Part shown: positions 41,421-50,072 of the stretch, in pieces | Position numbering within the stretch: position 1 is the stretch's first letter | How the letters are laid out: each line of letters opens with the position of its first letter | Origin: Nonomuraea sp. PA05 | Lineage (GTDB): Bacteria > Actinomycetota > Actinomycetes > Streptosporangiales > Streptosporangiaceae | Direction: 5' to 3' | Length of the DNA: 64,000 nt | Assembly: GCF_008086045.1 (NCBI RefSeq) | Contig: NZ_VSEY01000027.1 | Span: 62,001-126,000 of the forward strand | Translations under genes and position numbers: made by a program | Notes under the pieces: model-generated | The model's input: only the letters and a program-made list of their open reading frames with translations | Told to the model about the DNA's origin: nothing | Databases searched by the model: none

Positions 41421-44400
41421 CTATATTGCGTCGATCAACCACTCGGCGAGGTATCGGGTGAAAGATGAGCGTACATAGATGCGGTACAGGTCGGGGGCGC
41501 GGCGTTCCATGATGACCCCGGTCTTGCCGAGCAGCGTCTGGGCGTGGCCTGGGAAAACGTCCGGGTGCAGGTCGAGGGGGCAGCCGGTGATCAGTACGTC
41601 CTCGGCTCCCGGGCCGGACAGCTCCAGGATCGTCCGCTGCCCCGAGACGTCCACCCAACCCGGCGGCACTGTCCCGATATTTCCGGATACAAGCCACCAG
41701 GACGGGCCCAGCCGCAGCCCCGCGCCCGGATCCGCGCCCCGCACCTCCCACATCGGCTCGAACGGCACCTCACGCAGCCGCACCCGCCCACCGCTCACCG
41801 CCGCGAACCGGCCCGCGAACGCGGCGGCGGGGCTCTCGGCGTACGCCTCGCAGACCGGGGTGACAGGCGCTCCGGTCAGCGGCTCGCCGTCGCGCCGGGC
41901 GTTGTCCGGGTCGTAGAAGACGGGCTCCACGACGGTCACCGGCCGCGTCACGCCCCCGGACACGGCGCTCAGCCGGTCACCGGGCCCGACTTCCTTGGCC
42001 AGAGCCAGGCAGAACGTGCGGCCGAGCGCGGCGCTGCGATAGCTGGAGGTCACGTGACCCAGCATCGGCGCGGCACCGTCCGGGGCAACGAGCTGCGCCC
42101 CCTCCTCCACCAGCGCCGCCGGATCGTCCGGCAGCAGCCCGACCAGGCGCTTGCGATCGCTCCTGGCGGTGTCGGGCCTGGCGTGCGAGCGCTTGCCGAC
42201 GTAGTCGGGCTTGCGCCGGGAGACGATCCACGACATGCCCAGGTCCTGCGGGGTGACGGTCCCGTCGGTCTCCTGGCCGACGATCGCGAACCCCTTCTCG
42301 GCCCGCAGCACGTGCATGGTCTCCGTCCCGTACGGCACCGCCCCCAGCTCCAGCACCGCCTCCCACAGCGCCCGCCCGTACGCCCATGGGACGTTCACCT
42401 CGTAGGCCAGCTCGCCGGAGAAGCTGATCCTGAACACCCTTCCGGCCACGCCCATCACGTCAGTGGCGGCGTACCGCATGAACGGCAGATCGAGCGCCCC
42501 GGGCGCGACGGCCGCGAGAACCCGCCTGGCGTGCGGCCCCGCGACCACCACGGTCGCCCAGTGGTCGGTGACCGACGTGAACGACACGTCCAGGCCGGGC
42601 CACTCCGTCTGGTGCCACTCCTCCAGCCAGTCGAGCACCTTGGCGGCGTTGCCCGTGGTCGTGGTCATCAGGAAGTGGTCCTCGGCGAGCCTGGCCGTGG
42701 TCCCGTCGTCGAGCACCATCCCGTCGGCGCCGCACATCAGGCCGTAGCGGCAGGCGCCGACGGCGAGCGTGGAGTACAGGTTCGTGCAGACGCGGTCGAG
42801 GAACGCGCCGGCGTCCGCGCCCCTGATGTCGAGCTTGCCGAGGGTGGAGGCGTCCATGGCGGCCACGCCGGTACGGGCCGCGCGGCACTCGCGCAGCACG
42901 GCCTCCTCCATCGGCTCGCCGTCCCGCGGGAAGTACCAGGGGCGTTTCCACTGGCCGACGTCCTCGAACACCGCGCCTCCGGCCACGTGGGCGTCGTGCA
43001 TGGCGGTGGTTCTGACGGGGTCGGACAGCTCGCCCCTGTCGCGCCCGGCCATCGTGGCGAACGACACCGGCACGTACGGTGGCCGGAACGTGGTCGTGCC
43101 GACCTGGCCCGGGGCCGCGCCGAGCAGGGCGGACATGACGCCGGCGACCAAGGCGCCCGAGGTCTTGCCCTGGTCGGCGCCGGTCCCGGCGGTGGTGTAG
43201 CGCTTGACGTGCTCGACCGAGCGCATTCCGGTGCCCGTGGCCCTGGCCAGGTCGGCCACGGTCACGTCCCGGTGCAGGTCCGCGAACGCGTGCTCCCCCT
43301 CGACCAGCCACAGGGCGGCGGGCGGGCGCAGGGGCTGCTCGTCGCACTCAGGGACGCGCAGCCCGTACGCGCTGCCCCCGGCGGCCTCCGCTCCGGCCGT
43401 GTAGCCGTCGGCGATGGCCTCGCGGGTGCCGTACAGGCCCCGGCAGGCCCCGGCCGACCGCTCGGCCTGGGCCGAGGCCCCCGGGACGAACGCCTGCGAC
43501 GTGTCGTCGAAGCGCACCCGGCCCTGCGACTGGCTGAACAGGTGCACGGCCGGGTTCCAGCCGCCCGCGACGGCCAGCAGGCCGGCCTCGACGTGCCGCG
43601 CGCCCACCTGGACGCCGTTCAGCACCCCGTCCGCGTCGCCCGTCGTGCCGGTGACGACCTCGCCCGCGACGCGCGGGTCCACCACGGCGGCGATCTCCAC
43701 GCCGGCCGCCGCCAGGTCCCTGGCCGCCTCGTACCCGGAGTCGGCGCAGGCGAGGACGACGGCCCGCCGCCACGGCGCGACCCCGTACCGGTTGGCGTAG
43801 GCGCGGGCGGCGGAGGCCAGCATCACGCCGGGCCGGTCGTTGCCGGGGAAGGCGAGCGAGCGCTCGTGCGCCCCCGTCGCCAGCACCACCTCGCGCGCCC
43901 TGATGTGCCACAGCCGCTCCCCGCGCGCCCGCCGCTGCACGGCCACCACGTAGTTGTGGTCGTAGTAGCCGACGGCGGTGGTCCGGGTGAGCACCCGTCC
44001 CGGCAGGTCGAGGCCCGCCACCCAGTCGAGCGCGGGCGCGCCGTCGAGCAGCAGCCGCGAGTTCAGCAGGTCGCCGCCCAGCCGGGGCTGCTCGTCCACG
44101 AGGATCACCCGCGCGCCCGCGCGGCCCGCGGCCACCGCGGCGGCCAGCCCGGCGGGCCCGCCGCCGACCACCAGCACGTCGCAGTGCAGGTACCCCTTGT
44201 CGCAGCGGCGCTCGTCGGCGGCGTCGAGGTCCACCCGCCCCTTGCCGCGCAGGCTCCACGCCTCCAGCCCGTCGTACAGCTCCACCACAGTGGCCGCCAG
44301 CATCGGGTCCGCGCCCACCCTGACCAGCGCGTTCGGCTCCTCGGGCCCGGCGGTGAAGACGCCGCGCGGCCGGCCCAGCTCCACGCTGCGGCCCACCACC

Positions 44401-44483
44401 ATGACGCCGTTGCGCAGCAGCGCGGCGGCCAGCGTGTCACCCGGCTCGCCGCGCAGCTCACGGCCGTCGAACGTGAATCTCAT
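41421..44483 (-). CDS. soxA: Fused sarcosine oxidase alpha-gamma subunit (SoxA-SoxG)
   Basis: A 1020-residue protein. N-terminal ferredoxin-like fold (about 1-85), pyridine-nucleotide/FAD Rossmann domain starting 'DVLVVGGGPAGLAAAVAAG', then a C-terminal aminomethyltransferase (GcvT) domain that binds tetrahydrofolate. Alpha subunits normally stop near the sequence 'VVEPVFYDPDN'. Here the frame continues about 150 residues with 'GWVDVSGQRTILELSGPGAEDVL', 'GCPLDLHPDVFPG' and 'YRIYVRSSFTRYLAEWLIDA', which read as a gamma subunit. So soxA and soxG are one gene. The complex turns sarcosine into glycine, 5,10-methylene-tetrahydrofolate and H2O2. ATG 44483 overlaps the soxD stop (ATGA). Confidence 0.9.
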   Translation of the reverse strand: MRFTFDGRELRGEPGDTLAAALLRNGVMVVGRSVELGRPRGVFTAGPEEPNALVRVGADPMLAATVVELYDGLEAWSLRGKGRVDLDAADERRCDKGYLHCDVLVVGGGPAGLAAAVAAGRAGARVILVDEQPRLGGDLLNSRLLLDGAPALDWVAGLDLPGRVLTRTTAVGYYDHNYVVAVQRRARGERLWHIRAREVVLATGAHERSLAFPGNDRPGVMLASAARAYANRYGVAPWRRAVVLACADSGYEAARDLAAAGVEIAAVVDPRVAGEVVTGTTGDADGVLNGVQVGARHVEAGLLAVAGGWNPAVHLFSQSQGRVRFDDTSQAFVPGASAQAERSAGACRGLYGTREAIADGYTAGAEAAGGSAYGLRVPECDEQPLRPPAALWLVEGEHAFADLHRDVTVADLARATGTGMRSVEHVKRYTTAGTGADQGKTSGALVAGVMSALLGAAPGQVGTTTFRPPYVPVSFATMAGRDRGELSDPVRTTAMHDAHVAGGAVFEDVGQWKRPWYFPRDGEPMEEAVLRECRAARTGVAAMDASTLGKLDIRGADAGAFLDRVCTNLYSTLAVGACRYGLMCGADGMVLDDGTTARLAEDHFLMTTTTGNAAKVLDWLEEWHQTEWPGLDVSFTSVTDHWATVVVAGPHARRVLAAVAPGALDLPFMRYAATDVMGVAGRVFRISFSGELAYEVNVPWAYGRALWEAVLELGAVPYGTETMHVLRAEKGFAIVGQETDGTVTPQDLGMSWIVSRRKPDYVGKRSHARPDTARSDRKRLVGLLPDDPAALVEEGAQLVAPDGAAPMLGHVTSSYRSAALGRTFCLALAKEVGPGDRLSAVSGGVTRPVTVVEPVFYDPDNARRDGEPLTGAPVTPVCEAYAESPAAAFAGRFAAVSGGRVRLREVPFEPMWEVRGADPGAGLRLGPSWWLVSGNIGTVPPGWVDVSGQRTILELSGPGAEDVLITGCPLDLHPDVFPGHAQTLLGKTGVIMERRAPDLYRIYVRSSFTRYLAEWLIDAI

Positions 44484-44722
44484 CCGGGTTTCCTGACCTC
44501 GTGGGTGACCGTGTGCCGCTCGACGGTGAACCAGGCCCGGCAGCCGTGCACGTGGAACCAGCGCTCGTGGAACCAGCCCTTGGGGTTGTCGCGCAGGAAG
44601 ACGTAGGCGGCCCACTGGGCGTCGGTGGTCTCGCCGTCCGGGTAGGAGATCCCGGCCTGGCCGCCGTAGTGGAACTCGTTCTCGTCGCGGGGGCCGCAGT
44701 GCGGGCAGTCGAGCAGCATCAT
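44480..44722 (-). CDS. soxD: Sarcosine oxidase delta subunit
   Basis: An 80-residue protein with 'LLDCPHCGPRDENEFHYGG' near the start and 'HVHGCRAWF' later. Cys6, Cys9, a His near 57 and Cys61 fit the zinc site of SoxD in heterotetrameric sarcosine oxidase. It is small and easily overlooked, as it lies within a longer shadow frame. The start ATG (44722, with a second ATG at 44719) overlaps the soxB stop, and the stop overlaps the soxA start, so it sits in the canonical soxB-soxD-soxA order. Confidence 0.93.
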   Translation of the reverse strand: MMLLDCPHCGPRDENEFHYGGQAGISYPDGETTDAQWAAYVFLRDNPKGWFHERWFHVHGCRAWFTVERHTVTHEVRKPG

Positions 44723-45924
44723 CAGTGCGCCACCGCCGCCGCGCCGTGCTCGTCGATGAGCGCCCCCGTGCTGAACCTCTCCAGCGCGAACGGCTCTGCC
44801 AGCGGGTGCGGCCGACCGTGGGCGATCGTGTCGGCGTACACCCAGCCGGAGCCGGGGGTGGCCTTGAAGCCGCCGGTGCCCCAGCCGGCGTTGATGTACA
44901 AACCGTCCACCGGCGTGCGGCCGATGATCGGCGAGGCGTCGGGCGAGACGTCCACGATGCCCGCCCACGTCCGCACCACACGGACCCGGCTGAAGATCGG
45001 GAACAGCTCCAGCGCCGCCGCCATCTGCGCCTCGATCACCTGGACGCCGCCCCGCTGGCCGTAGGAGTTGTACGCGTCGATGCCCGCCCCCATGACCAGC
45101 TCGCCCTTGTGGGCCTGGCTGACGTACACGTGCACGGCGTTCGACATGACCACGCAGCCGAGCACCGGCTCCAGCAGCTCCGACACCAGCGCCTGGAGCG
45201 GGTGCGACTGCAACGGCAGCCGGATCCCGGCCTGCGCCGCCAGCACCGAGGTGTGCCCGGCCGCCGCGAGCGCCACCTTCCCGGCGGCGATCCGGCCGCG
45301 CGAGGTCTCCACGGCGACGACCCGGTTGTTCGTGATCTCGAACCCCGTGACCTCGCACCCCTGGATCAGGTCCACCCCGTACGCGTCGGCCCCGCGCGCC
45401 AGCGCCCACGCCACGTGGTCGTGCTTGGCGATGCCGCCGCGCCGCTGCAGCGTGGCGCCCATCACCGGATAGCGGGCCCGGCCCGACACGTTGATGATCG
45501 GGCAGAACTTGCCGACCTCGTCCAGGTCGAGCCACTCGGCGTCCACGCCGTTGAGCCGGTTGGCGTTGACCCGGCGCCTGCCCTCGCGCACGTCGCCCAG
45601 GTTGTGCGCCAGGTTGAGCACCCCGCGCTGGCTGAACTGCAGGTCGTAGTCCAGCTCCGCGCTGAGCCCCTCCCACAGCTTGAGCGAGTGCTCGTAGATC
45701 GCGGCGCTCTCGTCCCACAGGTAGTTGGAGCGGATGACCGTGGTGTTGCGGGCCATGTTGCCGCCGGCCAGCCAGCCGCGCTCCAGGACGGCCACGTTCG
45801 TGATGCCGTGATTCTTCGCCAGGTAGTAGGCGGTGGCCAGGCCGTGCCCGCCGCCGCCCACGATGACGACGTCGTAGGCGGGCCTGGGGTCGGGGTTGCG
45901 CCAGAGGAAGCCGGGGTGGGTCAA
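44722..45924 (-). CDS. soxB: Sarcosine oxidase beta subunit
   Basis: A 400-residue FAD-dependent DAO-family subunit. N-terminal 'YDVVIVGGGGHGLATAYYLA' FAD-binding motif. 'GGIAKHDHVAW' contains the His (about 168) expected to carry covalent FMN in the heterotetrameric enzyme. 'GWGTGGFKATPGSG' is the C-terminal flavin-binding loop. This subunit oxidises sarcosine and passes the methylene group to the folate site of the alpha subunit. Start ATG overlaps the stop of the upstream dimethylglycine oxidase gene (ATGA). Confidence 0.94.
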   Translation of the reverse strand: MTHPGFLWRNPDPRPAYDVVIVGGGGHGLATAYYLAKNHGITNVAVLERGWLAGGNMARNTTVIRSNYLWDESAAIYEHSLKLWEGLSAELDYDLQFSQRGVLNLAHNLGDVREGRRRVNANRLNGVDAEWLDLDEVGKFCPIINVSGRARYPVMGATLQRRGGIAKHDHVAWALARGADAYGVDLIQGCEVTGFEITNNRVVAVETSRGRIAAGKVALAAAGHTSVLAAQAGIRLPLQSHPLQALVSELLEPVLGCVVMSNAVHVYVSQAHKGELVMGAGIDAYNSYGQRGGVQVIEAQMAAALELFPIFSRVRVVRTWAGIVDVSPDASPIIGRTPVDGLYINAGWGTGGFKATPGSGWVYADTIAHGRPHPLAEPFALERFSTGALIDEHGAAAVAH

Positions 45925-48314
45925 CGCCTGATCTTCTCCATCCCTGGGTCGAACAGCGGCTCGGCGGCGACCTCCGCGGGCACCCGGCGGCCAAAGTAGG
46001 AAATATCGACTTTCGTTCCGGGCTCGGTCAGCTCGGCCGGGAGCCAGGCGTAGGCGATGGGGGCGCCGATGGTGTGCCCGTAGGCGGCGCTGGTGACGTA
46101 CCCGACCGTCCGGCCGTCGTGCCCGACCGGCTCCTTGCCCATCACGACCTCGGCGCTGAGCAGCGGCACCAGCTTGCGCGTGACGTCCTTGGTGAGCGCG
46201 TCACGGCCGATGAAGTCCTTGTCGTCCCTGACGGCGAAGCCCAGCCCCGCCTCGTACGGGGTGTGCTCGGTCGTCATGTCCACGCCCCAGAGCCGGTAGC
46301 CCTTCTCCAGCCGCAGGCTGTTGAAGGCGGCCCGGCCCCCGGCGACCGCCAGCCCCGGCGCCCACAGCGTGTCCCAGAGCTTGAGTCCCAGGTCGGCCGT
46401 GGTGTACAGCTCCCAGCCCAGCTCGCCCACGTACGAGACCCGCATCGCGAGCACCGGCACGTGCCCGACATATCCGGACTTGCAGCCGAAGTAGCGGAAG
46501 TTCTCGTGCGACAGGTCCAGGTCGGTCAGCCCCTGCACCAGCTCCCTGGCCCGCGGGCCCCACACGCCGACGCAGCACGTCCCCGGCGTCAGGTCGCGCA
46601 CTCGCACCCCGCCGGGGGCGTGCCGGGCAAGCCAGTCGAGGTCGAGGTTGCCGTTCGCGCCGACCTGGAAGGTCTCCTCGTCCAGCCGCGCCACGGTGAG
46701 ATCCGAGCGGATGCCGCCCCTGACGTCCAGCAGCAGCGTGTACGTCACGGAGCCCGGCTTCTTGTCCACGTTGTTGGTGGTCATCCGCTGCAGGAACGCC
46801 GCCGCGCCCGGCCCGCTGACCTCGATCCGCTTCAACGGGGTCATGTCGAACAGCGCCACCCCCTCCCTGGCGGCGTGCGACTCGGCGGCGGCGATCGGCG
46901 ACCAGTAGCGGCTCGCCCACTCGTCCCGCCGCTCCGCGCCCGCCGCGTCCCGTGGCAGCTCCTCCAGCAGCGGCGCGTTCGCCTCGAACCAGTGCGGCCG
47001 CTCCCACCCCGCCGCCTCCAGGAAGAACGCGCCCAGCTCCCGCTGCCGGGGGTGGAACGGGCTGGTGCGCAACGGCCGCGGCGACTCCATCGGCTGCAGC
47101 GGGTGGATGACGTCGTAGACCTCGACGAAGTTCTGCTTGCCGCGCTCCTCGACGAAGGCGGGCGAGAGCTGCGTGCGCTCGAAGCGGTTCAGCTCGCACT
47201 CGTGCAGGTCGATCGTCGAACGCCCGTCCACCAGCACCTCGGCCAGCGCCCGAGCCACCCCGGCCGAATGCGTCACCCACACGGCCTCCGCCAGCCAGAA
47301 CCCGTCCAGGTGCGGGGCCTCGCCGATCAGCGGGAAGCCGTCGGGGGTGAAGGAGAAGATCCCGTTGATGCCGTCCTCGTACTTGGACTCGGCCAGGGCG
47401 GGCAGCAGCTCGACCGCGTCGCGCCAGGCGGGGTCGAAGTCGTCCTCGGTGAACGCCTGCACCGACGGCATCGTGGTGGACCTGGGGCCGATCTCGTCCT
47501 GGGCGACCGGCATGGGGCGGTGGGAGTAGGAGCCGATGCCGATGCGGTCGCCGTGCTGTCTGAAGTACAGGTCGCGGTCCTGGTGGCGGAGGATCGGGCC
47601 AGGCCTCAGCTCACCCAGCGGCCCGGACTTGGCGTACTGGTGGGCCAGGGGCAGCAGCGGCACCGTCAGCCCGGCCAGCTTCCCGATCGACGGCCCCCAG
47701 AACCCGGCCGCGCACACCACCACGTCCGCCGGAATCGTCCGGTACTCCCCCGACACCACCACCGAGACGCCCGTGACCCGCCCGCCGCTCTGCTCGACGC
47801 CGACCACGGTGTGCCCCGGCAGGAACCTGGCCCCGCGCTCGATGGCCCGCTCCGCCTGCGCCCGGCCGCACGCCACCGCCGCCGCCAGCCCGTCACTCGG
47901 CACGTGGAACCCGCCGAGCACCCGGCCCCTGTCGAGCATCGGCCACAACCCGGCGCACTCGCCGGCGTCGAGCAGCCGCGCCTCGACGCCCCACGACTCG
48001 GCCCAGCCGAGCTTGCGGTGCAGGTCGGCCCAGCGCTGCGGGGTGGTGGCCACCTCCAGCCCGCCGACCTGCCTGAAGCAGTCGCCGCCCAGCGCCGTGT
48101 ACTTGGCCACGGTGTAGGCGGCGAACTCGGTCATGGTCCTGGACGGGTTGGTCTGGAAGACCAGGCCGGGGGCGTGAGAGCTGGATCCTCCGGCGGCGAA
48201 GAGCGGGCCCTGGTCCACGACCGTGACGTCCGTCCACCCCCGCTCGGTGAGCTCGTCGGCGAGGGCACAGCCCACGATCCCGGCTCCCACGATCACCAGA
48301 CGGGGTCGGCTCAT
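45921..48314 (-). CDS. Dimethylglycine oxidase / sarcosine dehydrogenase-like flavoprotein
   Basis: A 797-residue two-part enzyme. A DAO-type FAD domain (about 1-380) starts 'LVIVGAGIVGCALADEL' and contains 'GGSSSHAPGLVFQ', where His47 corresponds to the histidine that binds FAD covalently in dimethylglycine oxidase. A C-terminal GcvT/aminomethyltransferase domain (about 430-797, 'MTPLKRIEVSGPGA', 'MRVSYVGELGWELY') binds tetrahydrofolate. Length and layout fit dimethylglycine oxidase. In this operon it should feed sarcosine to the sox enzyme, each step giving a one-carbon unit to folate. First gene of the operon, with RBS CGGAGG before ATG 48314. Confidence 0.88.
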   Translation of the reverse strand: MSRPRLVIVGAGIVGCALADELTERGWTDVTVVDQGPLFAAGGSSSHAPGLVFQTNPSRTMTEFAAYTVAKYTALGGDCFRQVGGLEVATTPQRWADLHRKLGWAESWGVEARLLDAGECAGLWPMLDRGRVLGGFHVPSDGLAAAVACGRAQAERAIERGARFLPGHTVVGVEQSGGRVTGVSVVVSGEYRTIPADVVVCAAGFWGPSIGKLAGLTVPLLPLAHQYAKSGPLGELRPGPILRHQDRDLYFRQHGDRIGIGSYSHRPMPVAQDEIGPRSTTMPSVQAFTEDDFDPAWRDAVELLPALAESKYEDGINGIFSFTPDGFPLIGEAPHLDGFWLAEAVWVTHSAGVARALAEVLVDGRSTIDLHECELNRFERTQLSPAFVEERGKQNFVEVYDVIHPLQPMESPRPLRTSPFHPRQRELGAFFLEAAGWERPHWFEANAPLLEELPRDAAGAERRDEWASRYWSPIAAAESHAAREGVALFDMTPLKRIEVSGPGAAAFLQRMTTNNVDKKPGSVTYTLLLDVRGGIRSDLTVARLDEETFQVGANGNLDLDWLARHAPGGVRVRDLTPGTCCVGVWGPRARELVQGLTDLDLSHENFRYFGCKSGYVGHVPVLAMRVSYVGELGWELYTTADLGLKLWDTLWAPGLAVAGGRAAFNSLRLEKGYRLWGVDMTTEHTPYEAGLGFAVRDDKDFIGRDALTKDVTRKLVPLLSAEVVMGKEPVGHDGRTVGYVTSAAYGHTIGAPIAYAWLPAELTEPGTKVDISYFGRRVPAEVAAEPLFDPGMEKIRR

Positions 48315-48317
48315 GGC

Positions 48318-48360
48318 GCCTCCGGTTGTTCCTTAATGCGCAACACACACCGGACTACGC
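48318..48360 (-). promoter_or_regulatory. Direct repeats upstream of the dimethylglycine/sarcosine operon
   Basis: On the minus strand two TTGCGYA motifs (TTGCGTA and TTGCGCA) lie 19 bp apart, just before the operon start and in an 82-bp gap. They could be regulator half-sites or part of the promoter. Confidence 0.35.
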
Positions 48361-48396
48361 AACGACCATAGATTCCAGATCCCGCCGGAACAAGAG

Positions 48397-49014
48397 CTAC
48401 CGCACCGGCGAGGTGTCCCGTACGAGATACGTGACCACACCCGCGTCCGGCACCGCCAGTTCCTCGAACCCCAGCCGGTCGTAGAAGGCCCGCGCCGCCA
48501 CGTTGCTGGTCAGCATGCTCAGATGCAGCCCCGTGACCCCGGCCTCGCGCAACCCGTCCACGAACGCGCCCATCAGCCTGCGCCCCCATCCCTTGCCCTG
48601 CCACTCCGGCAGCAGGTCGATGTGCAGGTGCGCCGGATGCCCGGCCAGCTCGGGCAGGATCATCCGCTCGGGCCGGTAGTGCAGGGCCAGCATGTCGTCG
48701 TCGGGCGTGACAGGCGGGTCGGCGGGCACCGGCAGCGCCGCGCGCGGGATCCACTCCTCCCGGTAACGCCGTACGAACCGCTGCGTGTCGGCCGTGCCTA
48801 CGATGTAGCCGACGGCGTTGCCCTCACCGTCGTCCACCACGTGCGCGTGCTCGGGCTCGAGGATCACGTACGGGGCTGCGAACAGGTCGCCCATCAGCCG
48901 GTCGGAGGCGTAGTGGCCGCGGGCGTCGCCTCCTGCGTCAGCGGTGCGCACGCAGATGTCGTAGACGGCGTCCAGATCCGGGGACTGGTACGAACGCACA
49001 TAAGGGGAGATCAT
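48397..49014 (-). CDS. GNAT-family N-acetyltransferase
   Basis: A 205-residue acetyltransferase. 'YVRSYQSPDLDAVYDICVRTAD' opens the fold, 'LHIDLLPEWQGKGWGRRLMGAF' is strand 4 plus the acetyl-CoA loop (Gln-Gly-Lys-Gly-Trp-Gly), and 'NVAARAFYDRLGFEELAV' is the C-terminal signature. The layout resembles Streptomyces GNATs related to eukaryotic O-GlcNAcase acetyltransferase-like domains; substrate unknown. The ATG at 49014 is preferred because longer extensions overlap the divergent regulator gene. Co-directional with the sox operon (82 bp upstream of it). Confidence 0.85.
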   Translation of the reverse strand: MISPYVRSYQSPDLDAVYDICVRTADAGGDARGHYASDRLMGDLFAAPYVILEPEHAHVVDDGEGNAVGYIVGTADTQRFVRRYREEWIPRAALPVPADPPVTPDDDMLALHYRPERMILPELAGHPAHLHIDLLPEWQGKGWGRRLMGAFVDGLREAGVTGLHLSMLTSNVAARAFYDRLGFEELAVPDAGVVTYLVRDTSPVR

Positions 49015-49023
49015 TCGCGACAA

Positions 49024-49035
49024 CGTACCAGTACG
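49024..49035. promoter_or_regulatory. Palindrome between divergent GNAT and regulator genes
   Basis: CGTAC-CA-GTACG is a perfect 5-bp-arm dyad in the 46-bp space between the two start codons. A further CTGGTACG half lies about 40 bp away inside the GNAT gene. Candidate operator of the adjacent regulator. Confidence 0.45.
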
Positions 49036-49060
49036 CTGAGCTGGCGTGGGAAAGGGACAC

Positions 49061-50059
49061 ATGGCGCAACAGCGGCGCTTACTCGAAGGCCTCGGCGTCA
49101 CCGTCGCCGAGGAGACCGCTTACCGTGCCCTGCTCAGGCACGGCCCCGCGACGCTGAGCGAGCTGGCCGCCGAGACCGGCTCGTCCGCCGCCGCCATCCG
49201 CCGCATGCTGCCCAGGCTGGAGGACCTCGGGCTGATCTCCCGCGTGGCCGGCCGCCCCCTCCGCCTCGTCTCCACACCGCCGAACATCGCCATCGACATC
49301 CTCGTCGCGCGCCGCCAGGAGGAGCTCACCCACAGCCGCGCCGCCGCCGCACTCCTGGCCACCGAGGTCGCCGACCGCGGCGGGCCACACCCGGAGGAGG
49401 TCCTGGAAGTGGTGACCGGCCGCGACGCCGTGGCCAGGCGCTACCTCCAGCTCGAACGCAACGCCACCCGGGAGATGCTGGTGCTGGTGCATCCGCCGTA
49501 CGCGGTGGACATCAGCGACGACCGCGAGAACCGCCGCCGCGCCGCCCGCCAGGGCGCCCTCGTCACCCGCGGCATCTACAGCCCGCTCGCCTTCGAACAA
49601 CCGGGCATGCTGGCCCACACCCGCCGCGCCATCGCCGACGGCGAGCACGCCAGGCTCGGCCCCGTCCCCGTCAAACTCGCCATCGCCGACGCCCGCACCG
49701 CCATCCTCCCCCTGGTCTCCGACGAGGACCGCGCCGTGGAGAGCGCCGTGGAGAGCGCCCTCGTCGTCCACCCGTCGGCGCTCCTGGACGCCCTGGTGGG
49801 GCTGTTCGAGACGCTGTGGCGGGCCGCCGTCCCGCTCCGCCTGACCCCCGACGGGCTGGAACAGGAGCGGCACGGGCCGGACGAGGAGGTGCTGGCGCTG
49901 CTCGCGGCCGGCATGAAGGACGACGCCATCGCGCGGCAGCTCGGGCTCAGCCCGCGCACGGTGCAGCGGCGGGTGCAGGTGCTGTGCGAGCAGCTCGGCG
50001 CCAGGACCCGCTTCCACGCCGGCTTCCTGGCCGCCCACAACGACCTGCTGCCCAAGTGA
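49061..50059 (+). CDS. TrmB-like / LuxR-HTH transcriptional regulator
   Basis: A 332-residue regulator. N-terminal TrmB-type winged helix (about 8-75, 'ATLSELAAETGSSAAAIRRMLPRLEDLGLI'), a middle domain with a phospholipase-D-like fold flavour ('RYLQLERNATREMLVLVHPPY'), and a C-terminal LuxR-type HTH (about 275-325, 'GMKDDAIARQLGLSPRTVQRRV'). This combination is common in actinomycetes and mostly uncharacterised. The ATG at 49061 is chosen because AAAGGGA precedes it; the GTG at 49046 would include the RBS in the protein. It may control the divergent GNAT and perhaps the sox operon. Confidence 0.82.
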   Translation: MAQQRRLLEGLGVTVAEETAYRALLRHGPATLSELAAETGSSAAAIRRMLPRLEDLGLISRVAGRPLRLVSTPPNIAIDILVARRQEELTHSRAAAALLATEVADRGGPHPEEVLEVVTGRDAVARRYLQLERNATREMLVLVHPPYAVDISDDRENRRRAARQGALVTRGIYSPLAFEQPGMLAHTRRAIADGEHARLGPVPVKLAIADARTAILPLVSDEDRAVESAVESALVVHPSALLDALVGLFETLWRAAVPLRLTPDGLEQERHGPDEEVLALLAAGMKDDAIARQLGLSPRTVQRRVQVLCEQLGARTRFHAGFLAAHNDLLPK

Positions 50060-50072
50060 GGTGGCCGGCGGC

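Noticed and set aside
48315..48396. Glycine riboswitch before the dimethylglycine/sarcosine operon
   Set aside because: The gap is only 82 bp and shows none of the conserved glycine aptamer elements; a tandem aptamer would not fit.
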